In this document: positions 35,096-46,490 of the stretch, one piece after another | Layout: each line of letters starts with the position of its first letter | How positions within the stretch are numbered: the first letter of the stretch is position 1 | Origin: Hexactinellida sp. DTS-2022 | Taxonomy: Eukaryota; Porifera; Hexactinellida | DNA: 64,000 nt | Assembly (NCBI GenBank): GCA_028753945.1 | Contig: JAPNXP010000010.1 | Coordinates: forward strand, 3,909,042 to 3,973,041 | Reading direction: 5' to 3' | The notes under the pieces: model-generated | Seen by the model: only the letters and a program-made list of their open reading frames with translations | Databases searched by the model: none | What the model was told of the DNA's origin: nothing | Made by a program: the position numbers and the translations under genes

Positions 35096-35384
35096 TGTAT
35101 ACGAATTACAACTTCAGGGGCACTGACTTTACACTTTTACGATATATAGTTTTTAACATTTAATTAAGCCTCGAATTATCAATTTGGGCGTTTTTGACAT
35201 TCATTGCACCAAAAAATGGTTTTTCCTTGATCTAAAAAAGTTAAATGAATATAAAAGAACGAAGTGCAATTTCATGAGCACTGTAAGTACACCTTTGACG
35301 ATTAATAAAATTTAGCACGAAAAGAAAGAGGGGGCATCGTCCTTTTAAACCACGAATTTTTGAATAAAATATATTTATTGAAAA
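35096..35384 (-). repeat. 179 bp satellite, minus orientation, second piece
   Basis: Between one and two units in minus orientation, ending at an inversion point near 35375-35390. There accacgaatttttgaat meets aaaatcgtggtttaagagga. Confidence 0.8.
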
Positions 35385-36045
35385 AATCGTGGTTTAAGAG
35401 GACGATGCCGGCTGTTTCTTTTCCTGATAAAAAATTAATATCTTCAAAAGTGTAGTGACAGTGTCCCTGGATTTGCACTTCGTTCAATTACATTCATTTA
35501 TCTTGTATAAAGTAAGAAAAAAACATTTTTGGTAAATGACTGTCAAAGATTCCCAAATTAACAAAAAGGAGTTCAAGGAATGTCCCGACAGTTTTCTTAA
35601 ATACTAAAAGCTTTATACTCTAATAAGTGTACAGACAGTACCCCTACAATTGCACTTCGTTCATTTATATTTATTTAACTAGTTAAATTCATGGAAAAAC
35701 TATCTTTTGATGAAATGACTTTCAAAAAACGCCCTAATAGAAAAATTCTTGGTTAAGGACGTTGCCGGCTGTTTCTTTCCTTCTGAAAATTATAAATCGT
35801 CAAAAGTGTCCAGACTGTGCCCCTGAGGTTGCAATTCTTTCATTTACATTCTATTTCAGATTAAATCAAGAAAAATCTTTTTTTGGTGCAATGACTGTCA
35901 AAGAACCTTCATTAAAAATCCGTGGTTTAAGGACGTTGCCGGCTGTTTATTTTCCTGCAAAAAATTTAATTTTGTCAAAAGTGTACAGACAGTGCCCTGA
36001 AATTGCATTTCGTTCATTTACATTCATTTAACTTGTTTTAATCCT
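35385..36045 (+). repeat. 179 bp satellite, plus orientation after inversion point
   Basis: Between three and four plus-strand units with the usual landmarks (ttgcacttcgttca, gttgccggctgtttctttcc, tgtacagacagtgccc). Confidence 0.88.
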
Positions 36046-37370
36046 TCGTTTCACACGGAGTATAAGGTATAAATATATATTTCCCATTTTCACTTTCGGG
36101 GAATTCTATGTCAAGTCTACCAGTCATTTCACCACTATCAATCGATTTGTCTGCAAATTGCGGTATTACAAGCTACTAGCAAGTCTTTACTTTTCTCAAA
36201 TTTTAGACCAATTTGTACTGTGGAATTTGATTTATGACGTCACAAAATTTCATTTTTTTGTTGATTATCCAAACATTTTTCAAAATGTAGAAGCACCATC
36301 TCACTTCAAACTCGTATAACTTTTGATATAATTATCCAATTCTTTTAAAAATTGCTATACTTATGTTTTTATATATGGAGAATTCAAATCAGATGGATAT
36401 ATTAAGTTATCAGTTGTTTTTATTAGTGAAAATTAGAACTGGAACCAATACCGGCATTAGAACCGGAACCATGACGTAGCAAAAATGTTTATTTTGGTAA
36501 TTTATTGTATGTAGTCTTAAGTCATTGTGTTTAAAATTTCATTATGGTTTGCATATCTTCCCATTGAGTTATTCACATTTTTGTTCCTCTAAACGCTATT
36601 TATGTGATACTACCACTTATTAATGTTCTTTATAAAAATAAAATACTGGCTAGAACCTTACTCTATTTCTATCATATTGATACATATTTCATAATTAAAT
36701 AATTATTATCACCAGTGTAATATACAGCCATTTGTAAATACGCTCCTATTCCTGGTCTGACGCAATTTCATACTCCTAATCACAAATTATTGCTACCATA
36801 TAGGAGAGGATTCCAAATTTTCGCGCTCCTAAATTCCAATTTTCCAAAAATCATACTCCAAAAGGAGCGTCTTGCGCTCCTGGTTAATTCCTTGATTATC
36901 ACTCATTCCAACAGCATTATACAATTGATATACGTATGTATCAGAAATTTGTGGTTTGTGGTTTGTGGTATGTTTGACCCCCGATACACTACACATGTTA
37001 ATTAAGTGCAATAGTATTGTTGCATATAATTGGAATGCAATTGATTAAACAAATGAACTGTGAACTTACCTACCTAATAGTCGTTGTCACACTTTTATTT
37101 GGGCCTATTTTATTGCCTATGTATTTGTTATTTACATTATTATTCAATTAATCAAGATTGCTTATAATTCATGATTTGATAATTGTCTTTGATGTAATAT
37201 TCATATACTATACAGTACCCCCTGCTAATCCTAACAGAGGTGTTCATATTGAACTAAATCTCTTCCGATTAGTGAATTCGTTCGAGGTAGGGATGTAATA
37301 CATTTTCTATAGGCATCTATAAAATGAGACCCCAATAATCCGACCCACTCTTTTTGATCCAGACAAATCA
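36046..37370. other. Non-coding interval containing inverted R1 copy
   Basis: 36720-36900 is the minus-strand copy of dispersed family R1. The remainder is AT-rich with no supported feature. Confidence 0.4.
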
Positions 37371-37372
37371 TA

Positions 37373-37803
37373 TACAGTGGAACTCGCTTAGTACGTACTC
37401 GGCTTATGCGTACTCTCGGATATTACGTACTGTTCTCTAATAACCGATTTTCCTCCTATCTGATCCTGTATAAATGACTCGGTTAATACGTACTCGGATA
37501 AGACGTACCAATTTATATTCCCAATTAAATAAAATGTATGTATTTTAATTCGGTTAGTACGTACTCTAGAAAACTATCAGCAGAACTCAGGTATTATTTA
37601 GTTTAAGTGAGTAGGTGACAACTAAAATTCTTTAATCATGTCGTTAAGTATGTTATGTACTTGTATACCATACATCTTATTCATATCATTGAACAAGTCA
37701 GTATTTCAACTTGTGGAATATCCATACGGATAAGACGTACCTCGGTTAGTACGTACTTTTTCTTGTCTCCCAAGGTGGTACGTCTTAACCGAGTTCTACT
37801 GTA
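37373..37803. mobile_element. Pogo/Tigger-type MITE
   Basis: Ends are 37375 and 37801 (427 bp). Terminal inverted repeats start cagtggaactcgcttagtac on the left and cagtagaactcggttaagac on the right, about 23 bp with four mismatches. TA flanks both ends. The interior repeats the phrase gtacgtactcgg several times in both orientations. No coding capacity. Confidence 0.85.
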
Positions 37804-37879
37804 GTATACTACCTGATGCTTATTTTTATATAATTTCAATGTATTATATATAAAAATATATATGATTTTAGATGTATTG

Positions 37880-38453
37880 AAAAGTCGAGTGAGCATGCTC
37901 ATTGGGTCGAGTGAGCATGCTCACTGGATTGGAAGGAAATAAAAGCATTAAATGGTAAGTTATGATTATTGCCAAATTTAAAATCGAAAAACTGATGAAA
38001 AATCATTTTGCTATTTAAAACTAGTTTGTTACATTGTGTATTAACAACATTAGTTTCCATCAATTTACATGGCAACGAACGGGAAACGCCCGCCGTAGGG
38101 CTGAAAAGAATATTTGAAATGTAACGAACGAACCTTGTTCTAAACGAACGAATATTCGAATATTCGTTCGTTGGATGACTAAGCATTAAAGGCATTTGCC
38201 AACAAAATAAATACAACAATACAAGAAATAATTATTTATTATAAAGTTGATATGCATATTTCATAAAAGTTCACTACACGGGGTCACGTGACTCTCCTGA
38301 CCTCGCTTTCACGTGACTCTCCCGCCTCACCCAACATTTTATTATGAGCATGCTCACTGGACCCTATGAGCATGCTAACTGGACCCTGTGAGCATGCTAA
38401 CTGGACCCTGTGAGCATGTTCACTCGACTCAGCGAGCATGCTCACTCGACTTT
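37880..38453. repeat. Inverted-repeat element with seven GTGAGCATGCTCAC-like palindromes
   Basis: The end gaaaagtcgagtgagcatgc at 37881 is repeated inverted at 38430-38453. Seven GAGCATGCTC-like units occur: two at the left end (37895-37925) and five about 21 bp apart at the right (38345-38445). No gene or clear target duplication was found. Two acgtgactctccc-like repeats lie near 38288 and 38310. Confidence 0.65.
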
Positions 38454-38522
38454 TCATTCTATGTGATTTTACCCACTTTTATATGAAAAATATTTTGGTA
38501 TCTCCTGTTCGGATTAGCGAGG

Positions 38523-38840
38523 GTATACTGCAGTGCTCGACAAATTAGGTGGTTTGGTGGCGTTAGCCACCAAAAATCTTTCTTTTAAGCCACCAAATTT
38601 AAACTTTGGTGGCTTAACTAATCCACCATTAATTGTGGAATTATTTGATGTTGTGTAGATTAAATTGTTCGTTGAATTATTGGTTATGAATATTAGTGTT
38701 ATTTACGGCATCAGAATTTTGTCAAGCCATCAGTGGTTTGTTAAACCGGCCGTTGATTATTCTTTAGCCACCAGAAAAAGTGAGGTGGTGGCTTAATTAG
38801 CCACCATCTAAATTTCATTTTGTTGAGCACTGGTACACTG
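38523..38840. mobile_element. hAT MITE, 302 bp
   Basis: Ends are 38531 and 38832. The inverted termini cagtgctcgacaaa and cagtgctcaacaaa differ at one of 14 bases. Flanking 8-mers gtatactg (38523-38530) and gtacactg (38833-38840) match at 7 of 8. Inside, gccaccaaa and its inverse tttggtggc occur several times. Confidence 0.85.
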
Positions 38841-38903
38841 TATTTCCAAATGGATTACGTACGTGTGTATATTTACAATTTAATCTCTTGCTACTTTTGA
38901 AAA

Positions 38904-39152
38904 TCAGTAATTTGCTTCATGTCCATTGATAACTTCCTTGCACGTTTTGAAGAAGTTTTGGAGTGGATATATATAGCGTATTACATCATTTTGAGGGACA
39001 TAACAAACGTCTTCTGTTGAGTGCCAATAGAAACTATTTTCAGGATGCCCTGGTCCTTTTGGATGCATAAAGTTTACCTTTATATCACCTTCTTCCTCAC
39101 AGACTTCTTTAATCACACAAATATAACAATCTTTGTCATGTATGCGAAACAA
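38904..39152 (-). CDS. C-terminal exon relic of a transposon-type protein, unknown function
   Basis: This is an 82-codon minus-strand frame preceded by an actatag acceptor-like site near 39160. The block VNFMHPKGPGHPENSFYWHSTEDVCYVP resembles tails of uncharacterised proteins that I associate with invertebrate transposons. The family name is not certain. The frame ends at a stop at 38904. No upstream exon was identified before repeat R3 begins. Confidence 0.4.
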   Translation of the reverse strand: MFRIHDKDCYICVIKEVCEEEGDIKVNFMHPKGPGHPENSFYWHSTEDVCYVPQNDVIRYIYPLQNFFKTCKEVINGHEANY

Positions 39153-39344
39153 TTACCTATAGTTAAGTATGGCAACTGTGTAGAAAATTTAGAGTTTGTC
39201 ACACGTGTTCATTTAACTTCATATGTCATTGTGTAATCTGATTGGTCACTAATTCGCTTTACTCCTATAAATTTTGCACTGATTGGAGTGTATTTATGGT
39301 AAGTACTTGTCACTGGTATAGTTTTTGATGTTATCTATACAGAA

Positions 39345-39437
39345 CTATTAAAACAAAAGGCTGGGTGTGTGTATATATTTGTTTGTATGTTCCGAGTTGA
39401 TTGAAGAAAGTGGACGATTTCCAAATCTGATTTTTGG
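39345..39437 (+). repeat. Dispersed repeat family R3, 5' part (full copy 62640-63005)
   Basis: It shares gggtgtgtgtatatat, ttgtttgtatgttccga, ttgattgaagaaa and aaatctgatttttg with 62640-62755, then is cut by satellite. Confidence 0.8.
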
Positions 39438-39439
39438 CA

Positions 39440-40747
39440 TATTTAATTTTGGAGTTCTTTGAAAGTCATTTCACCAAAAAATGTTTTTTTCTTGATTTAA
39501 AAAAGTTAAATGAAGAAAATGAACGAATTACAACATCAGGGTTACTATCTGTACACCTTTGACGAAATTTAATATTTTGTAGGGAAATAAAAAGCTGGCA
39601 ACTTCTTAAACCACGAATTTTTCAAATGTTAGTTCTTTGACAGTCATTGCACCTAAGAATTTTTTTCTTTATTTATAGAAGTTATTTGAATGCAAATGAA
39701 AGAATTGCAACTTCAGGGGCACTGTCTCTACAGCTTTGACGATTATTGAACTTCAGCACCAAAAGAAAAACCCGGCAACGTCCTAAAACCACGAATCTTT
39801 CAATTTGGGAGTTCATTGACAGGCATTGCACCAAAAAAGTTGTTTTCTTAATTTAAACAAGTTAAATGAATGTAAATGAACGAATTGCTACTTCAGTGGC
39901 ACTCTCTGCAAGAAATATAATTTTTATCTGGAAAAGAAACACCCAGCAACATCCTTTAAGCCACGAATTTATCAATTTGGACGTTTTTTGGCTGTCATTT
40001 TTCCCAAAAATATTTTTTTTTCAAGGTTTTAAACAAGTTAAATGAATGTAAATTAACGAACTCCAATTTCAGGGGCACTGTCTGTATACTTTTGACGATA
40101 TTTAATTTTTACATGAGAATAAACAGCTGGAAACGTCCTTATACCACGAATTTTTGAAATTTGGAGTCTTTGACAGTCATTTCACCAAAAAATGTTTTTT
40201 TTCTTGATTTAAACATGTTAAATGAATGTAAATGAACGAAGTGCAATTTCAGGGCACTGTCTGTACACTTTTGACGATCTTAATTTTTACATGAGAATAA
40301 ACAGCCGGAAACGTCCTTATACCACGAATTTTTAAAATTGGGAGTCTTTGACAGTCATTTCACCAAATATTATTTTTCCTTGATTTAAACTTGTTAAATT
40401 AATGTAAATGAATGAAGTGCAATTTCTGGGACACTGTCATTACACCTTTGACGTTATATAATTTTAGCATGAAAAGAAACAGCCGGCGATATCCTTTAAA
40501 ACCACGAATTTGTCCATTTGGGAGTTTTACTGCCATTTCACCAAAAAATGGTTTTTCCTTAATTTAATTTGTTAAATCAAAGTAAATTAACGAAGTGCAA
40601 TTTTAGTGGCACTCTCTGTACACTTTTGACGATATCTAATATTTAGCTTGAAGGAAAACAGCCGGCAAATACCTTAAACACCGTTTTGTTAATTTGGGAA
40701 TTTTTGACAGTCATTGCACCAAAAAATAATTTTTCTTAATTTAAAAT
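39440..40747 (-). repeat. 179 bp satellite, minus-orientation array
   Basis: About seven units in reverse complement, with landmarks aatgaacgaagtgcaatttc, aggggcactgtctgtacac, gacagtcatttcaccaaa and aacgtccttataccacgaat. It is interrupted at 40748. Confidence 0.92.
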
Positions 40748-41991
40748 AAGGATGCTTCGGAGGAATTTTTTATTAGCGATACGAGAGAATTCTATATTTA
40801 GGCAATTTGTAAGTAGTCACTATCTCTAACTGACTTAATCGAACATCTAAGGTAATAGGATTTAGTTCAAAACAACTAGAAAATATTTTAAGAATGCGAT
40901 TCAATAGTGTTAAATAATGCTTCCCATAGGCGTAATACTAAAGTTCGAAATTTTGCAGAATATTAGGTAAGAAACTATATAACCGCAAGTTCCAAAAATT
41001 ATTGTGTATATTCAAAGTAACAAGACTTAAAAACGCAACCTGTGTGAGGGTGTATTAGAATGCTAATTTGTCAACAGCGATGATATTCGAATTACACGTC
41101 TAAAAGGTACCAAATTTTGTACTTTTTCCCACCTCCACTGTCCTGATCATATGATGAAGAAGTTTGTTGATACTGAAAATGCTTGAATTTATTGCAAATG
41201 ACATGTATAAGATTCCCTATGCATTTCAGGCTTATAGGATTAATAGATTTCTACTTAAAATCCTCAGAAATCTTTATTTCTATGTCTTGAGATAATTACG
41301 TTTGAAGTTTTGTTGAGATTTTGGCAAATATATCCTCAATAAGAAGGTGTTTCATCTCGTTCTGGTATCATCAGTTAATTAAACTATCGTTCGCTTAATC
41401 AATTAAATCTATAATTAGCTATAATTAATCGAAATTTAAGCAAGACGCTGCCAAATTATCGTTGTCCGGTTTCTATTCGGACAACTTTTTCCGGAAATAT
41501 TCCAGCAATATCGTCGTGATTAATGTCATGGTATGTCTAATATGTCTACGCTAGCTGGGATACAGCATGTATTTACTAAATATATATGATAATTGTTTTG
41601 AAATATGATATAGCCAAATAATGAGTAGATAATGCAATAAGTTGAGAAAAATATATGCAGATCAGGGATTTGAACCCATGATCAACTGAATGATGGCCAT
41701 AAATGCTAACCACTGAGATATATGTGCTTATTAGTGTTAGTTTATATAATTGAAGTATTTAAGTGGACGATATATTACATACAAGTATCAAATAATGTCA
41801 GTTTCGATATTAAAGTGCTAAATCATCAATAATGACGTCATAAAATTGACATTCTGAAGACCTTGGGGAAATAATTTTCAAATAATTTCACTTCCCACAT
41901 AATTCCATGATATATTACATTCATTTCAAAATATAAACTCGCTTTTGAATTTTAACTCTAAAAACACTGAATTTTCCCCCGAAGCATCCTT
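40748..41991. mobile_element. 1.24 kb non-autonomous element in the satellite
   Basis: The ends aaggatgcttcggaggaa (40748-40765) and its inverse (41974-41991) differ at one of 18 bases. Satellite flanks both sides. The interior is non-coding and contains a tRNA-like segment (41657-41727) and part of dispersed family R2 (41380-41545, similar to 49130-49290). The target duplication is unclear (taaaat against taataa). Confidence 0.75.
41657..41727 (-). tRNA. tRNA-like sequence, probably pseudogene or SINE head
   Basis: Read on the minus strand, the 71 nt start gcacatatatctcagtggtt (A-box-like) and include gggttcaaatccc (B box and T loop) near the 3' end. Only five of seven acceptor pairs form, and the D and anticodon stems are poor, so a working tRNA is unlikely. 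No isotype can be assigned. Confidence 0.5.
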
Positions 41992-42285
41992 TAATAAATG
42001 AATGTCAATGAACAAACTCCAATTTCAGGGGCACAGTCTGTACACTTTTGACGATATTTAATTTTTACATGAGAATAAACAGCCGGAAACGTCCTTAAAC
42101 CGCGAATTTTTCAAATTGGGAGTCTGACAGTCATTTCACCAAAAAATGTTTTTTTCTTGATTTAAACATGTTAAATGGATGTAAATGAACGAAGTGCAAT
42201 TTCAGGGCACTGTCTGTACACTTTTTACGATTTATAATTTTTAGCATGAAAAGAAACAGCCGACAACGTCCTTAAGCTTTACAAC
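41992..42285 (-). repeat. 179 bp satellite, last segment
   Basis: Between one and two minus-orientation units, ending aacagccgacaacgtcctta near 42275. Confidence 0.88.
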
Positions 42286-42550
42286 ACATTTTACAAATTT
42301 GATGGCTTAATCGTCATGATATTCCTAGAAATCTCAAAAAATGTCCCTAAATCACGAAAACTTTGAAGATATTTAAATCTGCCACATCCATGTATATCTA
42401 ATAATAAAACTACTTTGTAGAAAAAATGCAATTCATTAATCTAGCTATTTCGTGTTTGTTGTATTATCGCATACATTGGGTGAATACTAGATACGCGGGA
42501 AGCAATTTGATGGATAGAACTAGAAAAATAAGCGTTCCCTAATTGTAGAT
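42286..42550. other. Short unassigned interval before P-like element 3
   Basis: AT-rich, no supported feature. It may be the left part of the hAT element whose right end is at 46490. Confidence 0.3.
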
Positions 42551-45500
42551 ATCCAAACCGTGAACTACGTAATATAAGGACTGGAATCAACAATTAAAAA
42601 ATGGACCATGGATGAAACAGAAGTGCATTGGATATTTTTGTATAATACATTCAGTTAGGAACTTTACAGGTGAAATATACTATATTTAGCTGAATTTAAC
42701 TAAACGAGAAATATGCATCATGATCATATCATTGAGGTCCATTCATTGTAAATATAACGTATTAATACGTATGTGAGAAACCGTACAGAATGCAGAATAT
42801 GTGAAAAACACAATACAGATTATGTGAAAACACAATTGCACAATACAGAATACTATGTGAAACACTAGAGAAACATTAAGGTTTAAATTTCTTTATTTTC
42901 CGGATATCTTTCTTTGCAGATGTTATTTCAGAGTTTATATTGCGAACCTTATTGGCTAATATACAATTAGTGCATGTAGTTAGTATCTTCCTTATGATAT
43001 TCCATCCAGAATTACTACAACCATCACAGTTATTCCTCCAATGCTCGCTATACCCATCAACCAATACGTATTCAGCTAAATGAATTAACACTTTTCTTGA
43101 AGGTGAGGAGTAGAATTGTTTCTTCAAAGATTCGTTTTCATCAAGTTTGGTAAATATTTTCCACAATACAATAATTGACTCAATTACAATATCTGAAGGC
43201 CATTTCAGAGAACCACGATCGATATATCTTACAAGGTCATATTTTGTAGTTTCTGAAATTTCAATATCTTTGTTCTCAGTTAGTTTTTGAACACAATGAT
43301 GGCAGTTTGTGGTTTTAAGGTAGGAATATACAGCGTAACCACCAATAAACACAATAGATTGAAGAATTTGAATGTCGAGGCTAATAGAGTCTAGATCATG
43401 AATAACATCAATATATTGATCATAGGATATGTGAATGGGTTCATCTGCTGTTGGGGAAAATGTGTTGATAAATTGCTTAAGGGTAAGTTCACTTTTGCAT
43501 TGTTGTAATGAAAATAACTTAAGAATATTCGACAGGTTTAAGCGCCGTTGACTCTCTAAAATTTGAGAATATGTGATGTGATATTGAGCACCACTCATCA
43601 TCCGATATAGTCCAAATTGATGCTCAATAGGATCATTCTGGAGTCTAGAGCTAAGAACATACTCAAATCCACAATTCTGAATGAGATGGGCAATGATTAA
43701 TGGGAAAGTAATACAAGAATGGCGAAAACTAATGAAAGTTTGTGCACTAAGTTTCCCACCCTTCCCAATAGTAGAACTCCACCGCTTAAGCCAATTCGAA
43801 ACTAAATCAAGAAAAACAAAACGCCAATCTTTGTCAGTAAGAGGTCTAGAATACTCGTCATTCAAGCGCACATGCTTAAAAGGTGTATTTATGTTGAAGA
43901 TCTTCCAAATTTTACTTAATACATCAACAAAGTTTGAAGTGTCATTTATAGAATCCGGATGTAAATCATTTTGAATTTTAAGAGCTGCACAAGTTGACTC
44001 GTTGAATACACGAAGTGCTAAATTAACGTTCTGACGTTCTAAACTAGTGGGCCAACATACCTTAGAACTTAGCCGGTGAGCTTGCTTCATAGTAGAATGT
44101 TGTTCACTCTTGTACAATTTTCGTATATCATTAAACTTTGCCTCATTCAGTTTAGTAGTAGAATTAGTGATTGAAGGAAAGAGTTGCATATCTGGATATG
44201 AAAACGTAAGATCATAATCCTTCAAGTTTAACCAATTGTTTCTTATCGATTTGATAATGTGAACAAAATCAAACAAGATATAAAGCTTTCTCTCTGGACA
44301 AGTTGGATGTTGAACAGCAGGAAGTAATGTCTTTTGATCAGAAGAAAACAATTTAAATAAACGTACATTCAGGGGATAATTATCTGTAACGAGAACTTCA
44401 ACAAATAAATCACACTTTTCTATATCGTTGATTACAGAACTGACCATTGGGTATAATTCCTCAGCAGTAGAAAAGTTTGATGGGAGCAACCGTACAACTT
44501 GTGACCATTTTTTGGATAGACTAGAAATCATTATGGCAAAAACTTTTTTAGTTGGAGAAGTTGGATCAGTATCACCAATAACCTTTCCACCTAAAAAATT
44601 AAATTTGCTTAAAAGTGCATAAGTATGTACTGCAAGTGAAACAACAGTATTTACCTTGATAAGAAATTGCTGGTGAAACGTGGATTTCGTCCATATTGAG
44701 AATAACATGTCGGTCCCTCTCACAAAAATCAGCAGTTAACTTTTTAAGCAGATGTAAATATTCGGTATCCAATCCGATACAGGAGGATAGAACTCGAATT
44801 GACTTTGTTGTTGGAAGAATAAGACAATCCAACGATTGAAAAAAACGATAGCAAGCGGGTGATATCAAATGTGCTTTTAAGGCAATGGCCTAGAAGGAAA
44901 TAAGAGGTAAACAATAAAGCACTACATGAGGTTAGAAAATTATAATCTCACCTGGGTAACTACGTTATATCTCCGTCTTTTTTCTGAAACTAGCGAGTTT
45001 TCAAGTTGGCATATAACGAACTGGAGGAAGGGTAATAAAGGTGTCCTGTGTTGCAGCTCACAGTGCTCAGTTAGTTCTGTATCTTCTAAAATTGATATAG
45101 AGGACTGTAATTTAATGGCTGCTTCTTTGATATTTACCAGAACAAGGCTTGAATCAAATATCTCAGGGTTTGGCTCGAAATTTGAAATATCATCAATTAG
45201 GGATTCGATCTGTCGTAGGTCTGATATTCGCTTAAGATGCAAGGGCACTTGGTGTTGGCAACTAACGGCTGAAACCATTAAATCTGAATTGATTGTTAAC
45301 GTAGATTCGATGTTAACGGATTGGTCAAGGAGTTTCAGCTGTAAGATTTGCAAGGTGTTACTAGATGAGTACCACACTATCCAATCTGGGCTTAGACGTA
45401 AATCAGGCAACTTAGTTTTAAGTTCCTCAAAAGAATCCAGAGCGAATCGTAATTTATCTTGTTGGTCTTGAACAATGCTATCATGAAGACCTTGAGCAAA

Positions 45501-46311
45501 ATATTCTTCTTCCTTAGATTCTCGACTAAAACGCTTTGATGTCTGAGCAGTTGAAGTAAAATGAGATGGAAAACCATGGAAAATAACTGGTACAGCATTA
45601 GGACTGTACGTTGGTCTAATGCGTGGTGTTTCAGTGTAGGTACCATCAGCTTGGAGAACCCTGTCAACTCTTATAATGTCTTCTTCTCTAAAGTGGTTTA
45701 TACAAATAAATGTGTTGTTCTCTGATAGGTCACCAGCTATATCTCTATGGAGAGCTCGAATCCATTGATTCTTCAATTCAGGTGGGCCTTTCGGCAATCT
45801 GAAAACAGTAGCACTGGGGTGACCTCTGTAATTCGTCTTGCAGCCAAATACAGAACACATGTTAGGCATTACGTATAAGGTTTAGACTAACAAATATCAG
45901 TGAAAGATATAAAAAGTATTAAAAAAGTCTAAACAAATTAAATAAGGACGAAGATTCGAGTAAGCTTGAACAACATATTAATCGGTAATGGCTATTAAAT
46001 GATATTTGCTAAGAAAATCTCCCGAGAAATCTCAAATTCATACTGTATTGATAATTTGAAAATTAATAAAATATATAGTAAAATATAATTTTAAAGTTTA
46101 TGGGTCATTAATAATATCTTATATTATTACATTTAAAATGCATTCCTAACCAATTTTAAAAGTTAAATTCAGCTAAATATAGTATATTTCACCTGTAAAG
46201 TTCCTAACTGAATGTATTATACAAAAATATCCAATGCACTTCTGTTTCATCCATGGTCCATTTTTTATTTGTTGATTCCAGTCCTTATATTACGTAGTTC
46301 ACGATCCAAAC
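42551..46311 (-). mobile_element. P-like (THAP) DNA transposon 3, structurally intact
   Basis: Ends are 42559 and 46303 (3745 bp). Terminal inverted repeats are 143 bp (42559-42701 and 46161-46303) and differ at about one position. They start cgtgaactacgtaatataag. The 8 bp target duplication atccaaac is exact (42551-42558 and 46304-46311), which is the P-element length. The single gene inside has no stop or frameshift once two short introns are removed. Near-identical long terminal repeats and an exact duplication suggest recent insertion. The ends differ from elements 1 and 2 (CANAGCCT), so it is a separate lineage. Confidence 0.95.
42876..45869 (-). CDS. THAP9-like P-element transposase, three exons, 955 aa, intact
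   Basis: Exons are 45869-44952 (306 codons), 44889-44655 and 44590-42876. Introns of 62 and 64 nt have GTGAG...CTAG and GTAAAT...TTAG borders, and phases match. The N-terminal THAP finger has C5, C10, W36, C56, H59, F60 and an AVPVIF box at 92-97, and binds element DNA. A helical region follows, then the RNase-H-like core: D373 in NMDEIHV, D492 in FDFVHIIKSIRNNW, E707 in DPIEHQFGLYRMMSG. A CxxC-containing C-terminus ends in a basic tail. These match the catalytic Asp, Asp and Glu positions known for P-type transposases. Its length is close to vertebrate THAP9. Cut-and-paste activity is inferred, not shown. The joins across both introns are supported by continuous homologous sequence in elements 1 and 2. 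An unspliced alternative would stop three codons into intron 1. Confidence 0.93.
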
Positions 46312-46490
46312 ATAAAAAATAATCATAATATATCGTCCTATTCATGATAGATTTTTGCGTATATTTTGAATAACGTATATTTTGATTCTCCCGCTTTTTC
46401 ATTATCGATCTCCCGCTTTTTTGGTAAACTCCCGCCAAAAATGGCAAAACCTCCCGCTTTTTGGTTTCCAGAGGTTGGCATCCCTGGTCT
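46312..46490. mobile_element. hAT-like element, right end fragment
   Basis: Read on the minus strand from 46490, the sequence starts cagggatgccaacctctgg and then repeats the phrase aaagcgggag. This is a hAT-type terminus. The left end was not found and may lie beyond P-like element 3, which would then be nested inside it. Confidence 0.5.

Noticed and set aside
42876..44723. 615-residue single-exon protein starting at 44723
   Set aside because: The first 40 codons read through exon 2 in the wrong frame and through intron 2. The spliced model restores the conserved MDEIHV and GGK blocks.
44926..45471. 181-codon plus-strand gene
   Set aside because: Antisense to exon 1 of the intact THAP9-like transposase.
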